This document shows positions 1 to 29,785 of a stretch of DNA of 64,000 nt, in pieces. Location: positions 6,262,001 through 6,326,000 of the forward strand of contig CAVNZM010000012.1 of the NCBI GenBank assembly GCA_963693365.1, given 5' to 3'. A program made the translations under genes and the position numbers. Source of the DNA: Amoebidium appalachense. Its lineage: Eukaryota > Ichthyosporea. The notes beneath the pieces are model-generated. The model saw only the letters and a list, made by a program, of their open reading frames with translations. It had not been told where the DNA came from and did not search any database. The first letter of the stretch is position 1, and every line of letters begins with the position of its first letter.

Positions 1-2
1 AC

Positions 3-185
3 CAGACCGAGTGGATGCAGCGCGAGTTGTGCGCTATCGGCGTGGAGCCCCTGTTAGCCAACGCCGTCACCTTCCACTGCCTCCGTCGTGGCATGGTCGG
101 CGCGGCCAAGGCTGCGGGGGTCTCTGACCAGAAAATTGATTGGCTCGGCGCCTGGCTTGGCGCGAAGCCGGCCACCTATACATAG
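3..185 (+). CDS. Tyrosine recombinase C-terminal fragment (partial, window edge)
   Basis: The frame is open from the window edge to a TAG at 183-185. The peptide carries a tyrosine-recombinase C-terminal signature: TFHCLRRG (His-x-x-Arg of the catalytic box), then AAGVSDQKI, then LGAWLG (the usual G-x-W position), then ATYT, with a tyrosine eight residues after the W where the nucleophile is expected. Such enzymes cut and rejoin DNA through a phosphotyrosine and occur in DIRS-like and Crypton-like elements. The stop comes two codons after the Tyr. A different frame downstream (about 196-275) stays open (YGTGHRHTADDVLYFEALRG), so a frameshift near the C-terminus is possible. GC content is higher than in the surroundings. 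The family call rests on motif spacing only; the element type cannot be told from this fragment. Confidence 0.55.
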   Translation, partial: QTEWMQRELCAIGVEPLLANAVTFHCLRRGMVGAAKAAGVSDQKIDWLGAWLGAKPATYT

Positions 186-636
186 TGTACAGTAGCCTAC
201 GGCACCGGCCACCGACATACAGCCGACGACGTGCTGTATTTTGAAGCCCTGCGGGGCCTTGTTTGCAGTTGATTGTGTAAAGGATCTCTAATAAGCTTGT
301 ACCGGCGCCATACTTGTCTGATCATGAAGGCAGCAGTGGACGCAGGTAGCAACCATACATCTAAATACTTGGCTTGATTCATCAAGCACTATTTAGAGTG
401 TATTCTAGGGCTCTCATTGGTTGAAATGGTGTTTCTAACAATGATAGCCCATTGGGTGAGCTCCGTTGGTATAGTATAAAGGAGCGAACTCCTACTAGTC
501 GTTAGCTCATTTCCCAACGTCGCACCCACTTCACCCACCCACCCGCCCGAGCTCTAGGGTTGGCATCCCAACATTGCATTGCATGCACAGCTTCCGAGCT
601 TTATGCGCACGTCCCCACAACACAACACACACACAT

Positions 637-669
<33 letters not shown>

Positions 670-1392
670 CACACACAACACACGTGCACATGTTCACTCA
701 AACACCCGCACACACACATACACACACAAAACACACATATACACGCACGTACACGCACACAAGCATGCCCCCCTGCGCACGGGTGGTGGGGGATGGAGTG
801 AGGTTTTCGTAAGGATATGAGAACGAGGTTGTGGTAAGCCTGTAAAGTGATGTGTGTCGCTGTATGTAAGTGTTGTCGACGATCTCTGATCCCTGTGGGA
901 TCACAGCCTGAACCGAGCTCATAAAGCAATCGAAAGCAACCATACATCTAAATGTCGTTATGAACGGCCATCCATCAATTAAGCATGATCTACAGTCTAT
1001 GGGTGCCTGCACCCAAAATTTAAAATACTAAATTTTAACAGAAGGCTCCCATTGAACCTGCCAGCGGTTACCCTGATAAGTGATCTAAGTTGGTGTTGGC
1101 AAGTCGCCGGTGGGGTGATGTCCTTTTCAGTGTGCGTGTGCATGGTGATATTCGTGTCCGCGTATACACTTGTATGGCGAGTGCGCGGGTGTGCATATGG
1201 CTGTACTCGTAACAGCACGTGTGCACGTGTGCATGTGTGTGTGTGTATGCGTGCGAGCGCGCCACGAGTGTATAAGTGTGTGTGTGAGTTTGTGCGTGCG
1301 CATGTGTGTGTGTGTGTGTGTGCCTGTGGATGCCGATACATGCATTGTCCACAGCGACTCCGCCCCCTTCCCAGTACACGACCAATACCAGC
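186..1392. other. Intergenic, CA/GT-rich
   Basis: Between the recombinase fragment and the CLC stop codon I see no gene. The stretch holds a possible promoter (411-482), a CA-rich simple-sequence block (about 618-760), GT-rich sequence (about 1130-1325) and two copies of the string AGCAACCATACATCTAAAT (348-366 and 935-953). Confidence 0.6.
411..482 (+). promoter_or_regulatory. Possible promoter: CCAAT boxes plus TATA
   Basis: ATTGG occurs at about 416 and again at about 451, followed by TATAAAGG at 475-482, an arrangement typical of a class II promoter. No convincing gene follows on the plus strand, so this may belong to an unrecognised or non-coding transcript. The 15-base string GGGCTCTCATTGGTT here recurs exactly near 37664. 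Confidence 0.25.
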
Positions 1393-9973
<8,581 letters not shown>

Positions 9974-11810
9974 TTTGAGCTATGTCTGTGTGGGTGTCGT
10001 GTGTGCGCAGGCACACGCGGACACATGGGTGATTGAACCAAGTTGTGGATGTTGGTGTTATTGCCTCATCATTCGCGGTTGGGGCAGAACTTTGGGATAG
10101 AGATCGTACTGGGCCACATGCGTGTGCATTCAAATAATGAGTGCCTGCCTGCCTATTCCTACCTCTGGTCTCTACATGTGCTTTAAGCTGTTATTGTAAC
10201 TAACAACATGGTACATGGAAGCGACACTTATCGTAATATGAATCGTCAATTAGCTTGGACTAAAAATATGCTTATACGTGCATGAAAATGAATGTCAGCA
10301 ACCAGAAGGCCGGAACAAAGTTCGGCTTCAATATTCCCGTGTAGGGTTCTATCTGTTCATCGATTCTTGTTCTTAAGAAGACATGGCCAAGAAACAATGT
10401 TGCATGTTACAACAGAAGTTGTACGTGTTGGTGCAGGTAGGATTTGCGAAGCCCTGAAAACATGTGTGTATGTAGCAAGTGAATTGTTTCTCTCTGGTGC
10501 CTAAAATACGAAAAAAAAACCCCTATACGTACTAATGTGTATAACACCTCTACTCTCTACAGAATACACATTTGGAGTGTAGCTGTACAGTGTTGTGTTT
10601 CAACTATATTAATAGCAACAGTGCTGTAGAATTCTAAGTTGTTCATTCCTTTGAGCAAGGACTGTACACGAAGCAGCCCCAAATTCAGGTTGGCTCCACC
10701 TAAAAATAGAACCCAATCGATCACTAGAGAATTAGTAATGGTGAGTGAACGCGGCAAACAAAAATGCTACATGCGCCTTCCCGCGGAATCCTGCCGAGGT
10801 ATTCATGCAGTTTATTTATTGATTGAATCTGTGATTATGCAGGAGCAGCATGCTCAGAAGTATTTTTCATGCAAAACTCAAATACTTAATCTATTAAGGT
10901 CATGTAACTCATGGTTAACCGACCTTTATTTTCGAAATAATGGAGGGTGGCAGTAAAAGTACGGCACGCCGCACCTCAGGTTTTACCGCGCACTTTCTTA
11001 TTTCCGACTGGCTATAAATAGATTGTTGGAATGCATGCGACATGCCTGTCTGAGACTGTGGCAATGTAAATAGACCCTGGCAGGCCATTTAGCCAAAGTT
11101 CGATACTCACTACCATCATTTACTATATGTGTACTCTAATTACTATGAAATCAGCTGACTGAAGTCTGTGTTACTTATTGTGTGTACTGTGTGCGTCAGC
11201 TCACATATGTGTCTCGATTAGATAACTTACTGAACTTCGGAAAAAATTGAACCCCAGAAGCCGGTGCATGGCGCCGGCGTCCGAAGTGGTCCGAGTCGCC
11301 GGCTTCCGTACACCTTGCAATTGGGTGGCACACAACTCAACTTGCGGCTAATACCCACCGTGGCAGGTGTGCCCGGACAGATAATCCACAACCGTACACA
11401 CGTGAACTTGGAAAAATAATACATACTTCTTGTATTCAGTGATTCTGTTCTACTAGTAGATGTGAGAAGACTTCAAGTGACCGAGGCGATATATATCGCG
11501 AGCTCACCCCGGACAGCCATCGATGCTGATTACTAAATGGGTGTGTGCTAATTCTTTTTATATTTAGGTTGCCCTCATGCGACATGCCACGTAGCCATAG
11601 TGACTTCAAGTTCTGAGGTCTAATAGAGCAGTGACACGCGTACGGTGCACACACCCGCGCGCGTACGTACGTACGAACATGCTACCGGAACCGATCGATC
11701 CACCATGTGCATAGTCAACTTGCAGACTAGTGATATCACTAGACTTGACGGTGTGTACGTAGGCACCACACATGTAAATTGGAGCTGGGGCGGTGGTGTG
11801 CAATTGTTTC

Positions 11811-11849
<39 letters not shown>

Positions 11850-11937
11850 CCGCGGCCTCTCTCCCTATACTGAATATTAGAGATCTCGCTCGTTATCACA
11901 CTGTTTCCCTGAGGCCCTCCCCATCCCCTTTCCTATG

Positions 11938-11999
<62 letters not shown>

Positions 12000-12023
12000 G
12001 TCTCCCTCTCTTCCTCTCTCTCT

Positions 12024-12058
<35 letters not shown>

Positions 12059-12234
12059 CTCCCACCCCTCCCTCTCTCTCCCTCCCTCCCTCTCTCTCTC
12101 TCTCTCTCCCCCCCCCCCCCTCCCCTCCCCCTCTCTCTCTCTTTCTCTTTCTCTAGTAGCCCCCTCCCCCCCCGGCCCCCCCTTCTCCCCCCTCCGGATC
12201 CCCCTTCCCCCCGCTCTCTCTCTCTCCCCCCCCC

Positions 12235-12301
<67 letters not shown>

Positions 12302-12363
12302 TCTCTCTGTACGTACATGTGTGTGTGTGTGCGCGCGCGCCTGTTCGGAATCCTTGGGTGTGT

Positions 12364-12401
<38 letters not shown>

Positions 12402-12580
12402 CGCTCTCTCCCTGCATCCTCCGTGTGTATGTTGCGCTTCAGGGTGCAGCGCAGTTTTATCGTCACAAACAAATTTAAACCACCGGTCCAACTTTTAGGA
12501 ACTTCAGTCAAAGATTCACGTAAGACACCGTCAGGGTCCTCCCCCCCCCCCCCTTCCACCACCACCACCATCAAACAGCC

Positions 12581-12635
<55 letters not shown>

Positions 12636-13096
12636 CCCCTCTTCCCCCCAAGGGTGGTGTTGAAGTTCTCTCTCGAACAAACATACTCTCAAAAAAGAGG
12701 CGAAGGAAAAATGAAATCCAAACGATGGAAGGTCCAGCCATCATCACCTTGCATATATTATCGCCTTTATTGACTCTTTGAATCTTCGAAATTTACACCG
12801 AGTTATCTCAGTTCTCTGGCCTTTTAACCACAAAATATGTGATTTGTCGCCTTTCATTTATTAAAGTCTACATCTACAAACTGTGCATTCAAGTAATCGA
12901 AATCTACATTTACCCAGAGCATGCATCTAATATTTTTTTTAAATAAACTTAATGAGTTCATTAAGTTTTGAGTGTAATTAAAATCTACATCCAACAACTC
13001 GGGATCTAACTTTTTCATTTCATTGACTAGTATTGTTACAGCATGCAATCAATCAACACCCACTACTAACAGCATGCACCAAAATCATACCCCCAT
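9974..13096. other. Intergenic between CLC start and methyltransferase stop
   Basis: No supported gene. 9974-11800 is ordinary, fairly AT-rich sequence and presumably holds the CLC promoter. 11814-11847 is poly-C. 11939-12312 is (CT)n with C-runs. 12366-12400 and 12581-12632 are poly-C. 12780-13080 is AT-rich and may include the methyltransferase 3' region. A GC-rich patch at about 11250-11370 has short open frames on both strands that match nothing I recognise. Confidence 0.55.
11814..12632. repeat. Pyrimidine simple-sequence cluster: poly-C and (CT)n
   Basis: Poly-C (11814-11847), a long (CT)n with C-run interruptions (11939-12312), poly-C (12366-12400) and near-pure poly-C (12581-12632). 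Open frames across it on either strand are Ser-Leu, Arg-Glu, Pro or Gly repeats. Confidence 0.95.
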
Positions 13097-13925
13097 CTAC
13101 ACCTGTGGCCTCTTAGACACAAACAGCAACATGCGTGCCTCACCCGCATTAGGCCCCCAGGTTATTTCCTGATCTCCCTTTGTTTGCTGCCCCCCGGCCC
13201 AGCCCTGCCTGAGGTGGTGGGGAGCCTCTTGCACGTCTACTTCCTCATATCCCAAGGATGTGAGGGTGGTGGCCAGGGACTCGACATTGTGCCTCCACCT
13301 GTGGGCTTCCTTACGGGGGGTCATCGCATCCTGTGGGGGGGGGGGGGGGGGGGGGGGGGAAGATGGGAGATGGGGGGGGGGGGGGGGAAGGGGCTGGGGG
13401 AGCTAGGGGGTGTGTGTGTGGGGGAGGGGGAGGGGGGAGGGGGGGGGGGGGGGGGGGAGTAATTTGGTGTGGATGCATGCGCGGGTTTGTATCTGGTGGT
13501 GGTGGTGGGGGGGAGGGGAGGGGGGGAAGGGGGCGGACGGGGTAGGAGGAAGGGGGGGGGGGGGGGGGGTTTAGTTGTGGATGCAGGCGGGGGTTATATG
13601 AGGGAAAGAGCTACCCGTGTCACCCGGAGAAAGAGGGGGGGAGGGGGGGGGGGGGAGAGGGGGGGGGGGGGGAGAGGGGAGGAAGAAATAACAAAATGTA
13701 CTGATGTGCGATGAAGGTACACTCTGAAATCGGGAAATAAAGGGGCGATGTGGTGGTGTTGGAACGAACCCCCCCTCCCCCCCCCCCCCCCCCCTTCTCC
13801 AATGGGGACAAGAGAGAAACCCTCTTACCCACTTCAGGTAAATCCAACCGCTTTTTACATCATGAACGGAAAAAAATGATAACCAATCGAGTGAAAATGC
13901 ACACACCTACATGCGTACGCGCGCA

Positions 13926-13960
<35 letters not shown>

Positions 13961-14442
13961 CCCCCCCCCCCCCCCCCCCCCCAAACACATACACACTACT
14001 CTCCCCCAACACACATACTACTCCTCCCCTATCCCCCCTCCCCAAACACACACATACACTACCCCCCCCCCCCCCCCCCCCGCCCACACAAACATGCAAC
14101 TATAACTCACCTGCAGCCCAGACTCAATGCTTCCCACACAGGTCCCAAACAGTGTCCCACCGGGTTTTAACGCTTTAAGCACATTGGCTAGAAACACCTC
14201 GCTCTGCTCCTTGCTGAACACGTGCAGCATCAACATGTTGACCACCACCAGACACGTGTTTTCCAGCCCATTTTCCTGCAGTACACGTGGTCCCTCGTCG
14301 ACACTAGCAAGATCTCCCCACACCTGGCGAGGAAGAGCATGAGCGTGAGAGGCAACATGTATTTTCTTTCTTTTTCTTTTCTTTTCTTTTCTTTTCTTTC
14401 TTTTTCTTTTTGCTTTTTTTTTTTTTTTTTTTTTTTTTGGGT

Positions 14443-14473
<31 letters not shown>

Positions 14474-14673
14474 AGTGGGTTCTGGTAATACCAGAGGACA
14501 ACCTTATTTCGAGGTAGGAAGAGTGCTAGCAGTACCAAATGGTGTATCGGGTTATGCATTCACACACGGCTCCAAGTATGTCGGCATGGCCCTACTGATA
14601 TATATTTAATTGGGAAGATGCACAGCCCGTCCCACAGTCCCATTCGGTTATAGTGGTTGTGTGTGTGTGTGTA

Positions 14674-14717
<44 letters not shown>

Positions 14718-14742
14718 CGTGTGCGTGTCTCTCCGTGTGTAT

Positions 14743-14776
<34 letters not shown>

Positions 14777-16023
14777 AATCTGTGCGCCTGTGTGCGGATT
14801 GCCGGGTGCATGCAATCGCAACCTTCTGTGGGGGTGGGGTCGGGTGGGGTGGGGTGTGTGGGGGCGGGTGGGGTGGAAGGGAGGGAGGAGGGGAGGGGCG
14901 GGCAGGTGTTTCCATGCTACTCTCACTCTTTTCTATCTCTTCTTGAATGCAGGTGCAAGTGAATGAGCGAGTGAGCGAGTGTGTGTGTGTGTGTGTGAGT
15001 GTGTGAGTGTGAGTGAGTGTGAGTGAGTGTGTGAGTGAGTGTGTGTGTGTGTGTGTGTGTGTACATGCGTGCATGTGTGTATCTTTGTGCTGGGCACCCA
15101 CAGGAATAACCAGCAGTCGGCCAAACTGTGAAAAATTAAGGCCGAAACCAATAATGCTATGCTTCAGATATGTTGATGGAAAGTGGAACGATTCATGAAA
15201 TGGGCTACGGTTTGCAACACACAACCCCCTCCCCTCCCCCTTTCCCCCCCAGCCACCTCCCTAAATGAATGCATAAACACATATTCCCGTGTCCAATATG
15301 ACCCTAAATATGGACAACCAATGTATCAGCCCCCCCCCCCCCCCCCCCCCCCTCTCCCCCACGTCCCCCTTGCTTCTCCCTACCTCCCCCCTCAATCCAC
15401 ACACGGTTGTCGTAACTCCTCACTCTCTCCAATTGACTCTCTTAAGGCTTCCAACCCCCCCCCCCCCCCCCTTCTTCCCCCCCCCACGCCCCCTCTCCAG
15501 TTGAAACTCCCCCCTCCCCCCCCCCCCCCCCCAAAAAAAAAAAACAAAAAAAAACAAAAAAAGACAATAAAAATAAAACAGGGGGGGAAAAAAAAAGAAA
15601 ACAAACCCAAAAACCACCCACCTGCGTCAACTTTGTGACCTCCGCACCCTCCCCATCCATATACAGCTTCAAGCCCAGCTCCCAGTAGCCACTGTGCAGG
15701 TCTGTGACCGTCACGGCCTCACACGGCACCCCGTCATGAAGATATCTCCGTGCGTCCGTGCCAAAACAGCAACCAGTTTCGAGGATGCGGAACGGTGATC
15801 CCTCGTTCTTGGCTCGGCTGACGATATCAAGGAAGGTGGGGTAGAATGGGAGGGTGTTGACGCGCGGCCGAAGGAACATGAGCCGTTGGATGCAGCGGTA
15901 GGCATGAAACTATTGGAGGGGGAGAGGGAGAGGAGGTGGGGTAGGGGGCAGAGGGGAGAGATGGGGCCGGAGTGGGGTGGCCCGGTGAGCCTGGAAGGAG
16001 TGGGTGGTGGTGGTGGTGTGTGT

Positions 16024-16077
<54 letters not shown>

Positions 16078-16910
16078 GGAGGAGGGGTAAAGGTGTATGG
16101 GAGGAGGAGGGGGCTTGGTGGTGGTGGTGGTGGTGGTGGTGGTGGGGGGGAGGAGGGGGAAGTGGGGAGGGAGGGGGGGAGGGGGGGAAATCATTCGGAA
16201 GTCCCTACATAATCATAAGTTTAGAGAATGGGCAGAGGCAAGAACGGGGCTGGCAACGCAACTGCAGGAGTAGACAAGGTCTTGTTCTGGTGGTGAGTGA
16301 AAAGCATGAAGTTAAGTGCAGAAAAAGGCGACGGAAAGGGAAAAGCTATGATCTGCTGTGATCCGTGTAGAATGACGACCTGCACAGTAAAAATTGAGAA
16401 TGCCATCGGTGCCTATCAACAAGCACACACTTGCTTACACATGCAGGTGAGCACACACATATTCTCGCAAGCACAATGTTTCAGATTCACAGCAACCAAG
16501 CCTGTTGACGTCCAGATATACATGAGTGACAAAAAACCAACAACTGCGTACTCAAGAACACACGACTACAAGTTAACACGCACACACGCATACTCATGTG
16601 TACACACATGTACGCACGCGCGCGCACATCACTTAGACAGGCACCGCGATGGCATACACGCAGGCACGCGCAAGCAGGCACATAGCCCCTGCACCTACAG
16701 CTGCAGAAAACACCAACCTATAGTATACGCACACACGGACAGACTTGCCTTTTCCTTCGACTCTTCCCATATCTTATACACGTGCTCCCTCAGCACGTCC
16801 ATGTCCTTCACCCCCGTGTGCTCGGAGAGAAACCTCAAAGACTCGTCTGTAACCTCAGGCCGCCCTTCGCTGCCGGCCAACGAAGCATCCTTGTGCTCAG
16901 AACTCGACAT
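13097..16910 (-). CDS. AusD-like SAM-dependent methyltransferase
   Basis: Four exons, 16910-16749, 15909-15622, 14323-14111 and 13330-13097 (TAG), all joined in phase 0, give 298 residues, close to the size I recall for the fungal meroterpenoid methyltransferase AusD. The start is the ATG at 16910 (MSSSEHKD). Exon 2 opens with [17 protein letters not shown], resembling the family's Tyr-Pro-Cys-Ile...FLRPR segment, and carries the SAM-binding motif [15 protein letters not shown], then [14 protein letters not shown]. Exon 3 holds [15 protein letters not shown] and [14 protein letters not shown] (post-motif strand and loop). Exon 4 is the C-terminal cap. Intron 1 has a GC donor (AAG|GCAAGT) and acceptor CAATAG. 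The other donors are GTGGGT and GTGAGT. The enzyme should transfer a methyl group to a small molecule; the substrate is unknown and no biosynthetic cluster is visible nearby. Confidence 0.8.
13336..15550. repeat. Homopolymer-rich introns of the methyltransferase gene
   Basis: G-runs (13336-13680), C-runs (13771-14081), a T/pyrimidine tract running into poly-G (14375-14472), GT arrays (14653-14775 and 14980-15062) and C-runs (15331-15532) followed by an A-rich stretch fill introns 2 and 3. Introns 2 and 3 make up most of the 3.8-kb gene. Confidence 0.9.
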
Positions 16911-17298
16911 CTTTCGAAAGTTCAAACCCAAAGGCCTTGGAGCAACCTAATCTTAAAATACAGTTGGTCTTCTGGGAGCTGTCGAGGTTTTTCAACGCCC
17001 TATTTAACGTAGATATGCCCTTAAACCTACTAAGAATGATACAAGTCACCGCCTAGGGCTGGCTAGTTCAAGTTGAGGACAACAAGTGTATTCTGTTTTT
17101 TTTTTTGTTTTTTTTTGTTTTGTTTTTGTGTGAGATCTCAGATCTCAGGTATGCGGATTCTTTCATTGGCTAAATCCGCACCATAAATGCATTTTGATTG
17201 GTGAACTCTGTCCAAGTAGCAAGGGGGGGATTACGAAAATAATCTTCGTAATTACGATTAACGAAAGACCCCGATACGAATAAGGTTAGGGTGCCGTC

Positions 17299-17557
17299 GT
17301 AACAGCTTTCGTATCAGATGTATAGCATTATAAACGCTTTAAGGCCCCTATCTAACTGTACCTAATTTTTTCAATATTTCTGTTCAAAAACATATATATC
17401 TACAGCGCTTCTCATGAGCAATATCGAACCCCGACAAGTGTCCAGGGCTTGTAATGTTGCGATACGTAATTTGTAAAAACGCGTATTTTGAGTTTTGTGA
17501 CTGGAGGGGCGTTTTTAGTTGGGGTTGCAGATCCACATCTGATACGAAAGCTGTTAC
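17299..17557. repeat. 23-bp perfect inverted repeat around a 213-bp spacer
   Basis: 17299-17321 (begins GTAACAGCTTTCG) is the exact reverse complement of 17535-17557 (ends GAAAGCTGTTAC). Complementarity stops sharply on both sides. No target-site duplication is visible. It could be the terminal inverted repeats of a short MITE-like element or the arms of a long-loop hairpin transcript. Confidence 0.85.
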
Positions 17558-18387
17558 CTTGTGGCTAATCCCAACGGCCTGAAGTGGCGCAATTTTTTCT
17601 GTACCTCTACGCGTCTCCATTATTTCTTCCGAAGTCTACAGCTAAACGTCAGCGTGTTATGCACTAGCAGCTGCTAATGGTAGAGATATGAGTGGCCTTA
17701 ACCAGCAGGACGGTACCACTTGCCTGTTAGAGAAAAGCATTTGATGAAAACTCTGCTCCAGAGGCTCACTATATCCCTACAGGGCTTTTGTATGACCAAT
17801 ACCAAAACTGAGGCAGGAGCTCGAGCGCATGTTGTGGAAGTCCCATTAGCAGCGTCAGGCCCCTACACTTCTATGTATTGCACGAAAGTTTTGTAAGGGA
17901 TGCAGGTGATGCTTTTTTCTCAATTTAGCGATGAAAAACAACTCTACTGCCAGGAGGCAGGCTTGCCTAGGTGCAACACGTAGGCTCAAACCTGGGAGGG
18001 GCGTGTGGCGTTCCAAGTTTAAAGTTGTCTGACCAACATGCGGTCATTCTTCTTTCTTCAAATCTAACGTTCTTCTTGTTGTGCAAGTGGGTGCGTTTAT
18101 TTTTGTGACCAACATCGATATCCTTCGAAACCTCTGAGGCAGATAACCAGTATAAACTCAAGGGGAAAGTGTTTCACAAACAGAAAGGTAGCCGACTGAT
18201 ATTTCAGATATCAGAATGCCTGTTTTATTGAAGTTGTGAAAATTAGGATGTTCACGGAGATCCACCACCCCACGTTCGTGGGTCAAGCAATGACTGTCCG
18301 CTTGTAGCGGCGAGGTCGATCAAGTGATGCAACTTCCCAAAGCTTGACTTTGAAACGCAGTAATTAGCATGCAAGCGGAAACCGTAT

Positions 18388-18442
18388 TATGAAGACCAAG
18401 AAGAATGCCAACATATCGAAGACCAAGAAGAATGCCAACATA
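18388..18442. repeat. 27-bp tandem duplication
   Basis: The unit GAAGACCAAGAAGAATGCCA plus ACATATC is repeated twice head to tail with no mismatch. It lies upstream of the secreted-protein gene and encodes nothing obvious. Confidence 0.85.
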
Positions 18443-18580
18443 TCTAATGTACATACAGACGTCTACAGCCAGTTGCTTGCAACGAACATAAGTGAGGCTA
18501 TGCACCTTCAGAGTAGACTCGTCACTCAGTGCAAGCTCCCGGAGTCCCGGGAGGGAGGCACGAGCCAAGTTATTAAATGA

Positions 18581-18712
18581 ACCAATAGGAATGAGTAGAT
18601 TTTGGCGGGAAAACTCCTCCAATCAGAAATCGGTAACAAATTATGTGGATCACGTATTTGATTGGTCGCCTGCACAGCTGTCAGCTATACGTTGCTGCGA
18701 TTGGCTGTCAAT
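18581..18712. promoter_or_regulatory. E2F-like site with CCAAT-box cluster
   Basis: TTTGGCGGGAAA at 18601-18612 matches the E2F/DP consensus. CCAAT boxes occur at about 18582 (ACCAATAG), 18619 (CCAATCAG), 18660 (reverse, GATTGGTC) and 18699 (reverse, GATTGGCTG). The cluster sits about 550-680 bases before the ATG at 19257 and 1.7 kb upstream of the divergent methyltransferase start. NF-Y and E2F commonly cooperate at eukaryotic promoters; use here is inferred from sequence only. Confidence 0.45.
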
Positions 18713-18757
18713 AAATGTCTGTATTTATCTATCAGGAAATGTGACAAGAGTCACAAG

Positions 18758-18803
18758 CAAGGCCTCCTAAATAGCACACCGGTGTGCTATTTAGGAGGCC
18801 TTG
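18758..18803. repeat. 46-bp perfect palindrome (hairpin family member 1)
   Basis: CAAGGCCTCC... and its exact reverse complement meet at 18780/18781 (centre CACACC|GGTGTG) with no spacer, giving a 23-bp perfect stem. The outer part CAAGGCCTCCT is shared with hairpins at about 35640, 57499 and 59101; the inner part (AAATAGCACACC) is unique. Confidence 0.9.
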
Positions 18804-19256
18804 GTCACAAGACGCACCCCCCCAGCTCGCTACAGCATCAGTTTCCCGTCAGTTCGCATCAACAACAAGCCCACCTCCCCACACATATGTTATTATTGCT
18901 TAACTAGCATTATTTGTACCTATACTTTCTCTTTTAAACAAGAAAGAAAACGTGCATGTGCAGGCGCCGCACAACGAAGCAGGTGTTGTTAGTTCGGGAG
19001 CAATACTGTAAGCAAGCATAGTCAAGTGTTCAGTCGCCTACCCATATTTGTAGTGATTATGAGCGGTGTGTTGTTTCAAGTTCAATCATCCACACCTGTT
19101 TAGATAAACTAACACTAGATCAAAGCCTGTTTAAACACCTAATACAAACTAAACGAGGAGCATATTCGGTTTCAGGTCTTTGGCACCCAAGGAACCTTTT
19201 GAAATGAAAAATTTGTGCTGAGTATCTCTTTTTCGTCACTCGAAAACAACGTTAGA

Positions 19257-28358
<9,102 letters not shown>

Positions 28359-29239
28359 CCACTCCCTGTTGTATAGCTACATAGGTGAACATGATGTCCA
28401 TTGTCGGTAGATTGAATCTTCACCAAGGGAAGGGGGAATGGGGGGAGGTGAGATGGGGAAGGGGGGAGGTGAGAGGGGAGGTAGGGAGGGGGGGATGGGG
28501 GGAGGAGGACTAACAACTGTATCTAGTTGTGTGTTTCCCTTCCTAGCAAAGGGTAGTTGAAAGTTTCTCTGAAAACTGTCCCATTACAAACTTTGAAACT
28601 TTCTTGTTAGCAAGGTCAATAAGATCTAAACTTTTCAACCTTTCTGGTATCTGGGATCATGAAAGACCCCGTCGTTTGGCACTTCTTATTTGGATATGTG
28701 CATGTTGGGCCTGTATGTATTCCCTTAATTGACTTATAGGATATGAAACATGCACATGCTCAGACCAATTTATCCATGGTACGATTGTTCTTAAAGCATC
28801 AGCATGTTCAAGCATTTATTCACCAATTTTCAGTTGTTCATGCATTTTTTCTAACTTTTGCTTTATGTTTATGTCCATGCATTTTTAGGTCTATTAAAAT
28901 ATGAGCGGCAGGTGCCGACTCAAAGAACCCCCCATTGTATGGGGGTTGATGCACCTTGCCATAAACGGAAACTACCATATAAGGACATGAGGGCTGGACC
29001 CCTTTCCTTACTGGTGGTGTTCACTTCCCTTAAAGTCATTGGCAGACAGTGTGGGACTGCAAGCATGCCACAACACAAGTGCTTCCCCATGCCCATATTT
29101 AGGCATTACGTGAGAGGAGGAAGTTGATTGGCAGATGTTTCATGTGATGCGCAATTGGCAGGTGCCCATGCGCATGCACATGCGCAACTTTTGCGCAGAT
29201 CAGCGCATGGGCGCACATTAACAACCTCATATGTGCACG

Positions 29240-29279
<40 letters not shown>

Positions 29280-29650
29280 CATGCATGCATGCACACGTGT
29301 GTTGCCCTTAACATTTGCAGCCTGGCATGGCGCCCACTATGAACGCTCTGATGCGCTATACCTACCCCCCATTGTTACTGCTTCCCCCCCCCCCCCTGCT
29401 ATACACCCCTCCCCCCCCCCTCGGGTCCCCCTCCACCCCGTCAACCACCGCCACTACCTTATATACGGCCGAGCTAATGGGCCCCTTCGAATTCCAAAAC
29501 ACTAATAGAGGCTTTGACGCATGCGCATCTGCAGGCCAATACAATATCCCTCCGGATCTCCCCCCTCCCCCCCCCATCTCCCCCTCCCCCCCACCCCCCT
29601 CTTTCCCCCCTCCCCTAGGCCTCTTTCCTCTCCCCCCCCTCCCTCCCCTC

Positions 29651-29785
29651 TCCCCCTTTCCACCCGGTGACCTCGTGACCCCCCCCCCCTCCCCCCTCCC
29701 CTCCCCCTTTCCACCCGGTGACCTCGTGACCCCCCCCCCCCCTCCCCCCTCCCCTCTCCCCCTTTCCACCCGGTGATCTCGTGAC
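29651..29785. repeat. Tandem repeat of CCACCCGGTGACCTCGTGAC units
   Basis: Three copies of CCTTTCCACCCGGTGACCTC plus GTGAC are each followed by a C-run and CTCCCCTCCCC-type filler, with spacing of about 50-57 bases. The third copy has GGTGATCTC. The C-run length differs between copies. Confidence 0.8.

Larger units (their letters stand above)
16911..19256. other. Divergent intergenic region, methyltransferase/secreted protein
   Basis: The two genes point away from each other across 2.3 kb. I see no gene in it. It holds a 23-bp inverted repeat (17299-17321 with 17535-17557), a 27-bp tandem duplication (about 18388-18442), an E2F-like/CCAAT cluster (18581-18712) and a 46-bp perfect palindrome (18758-18803). 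Simple repeats are nearly absent, unlike the introns around it. Confidence 0.6.

Noticed and set aside
13829-13850. Extra mini-exon (RLDLPE) in the methyltransferase gene
   Set aside because: It would fit phase 0 only with a weak donor, and exons 3 and 4 already join in phase 0 to a family-typical length without it.
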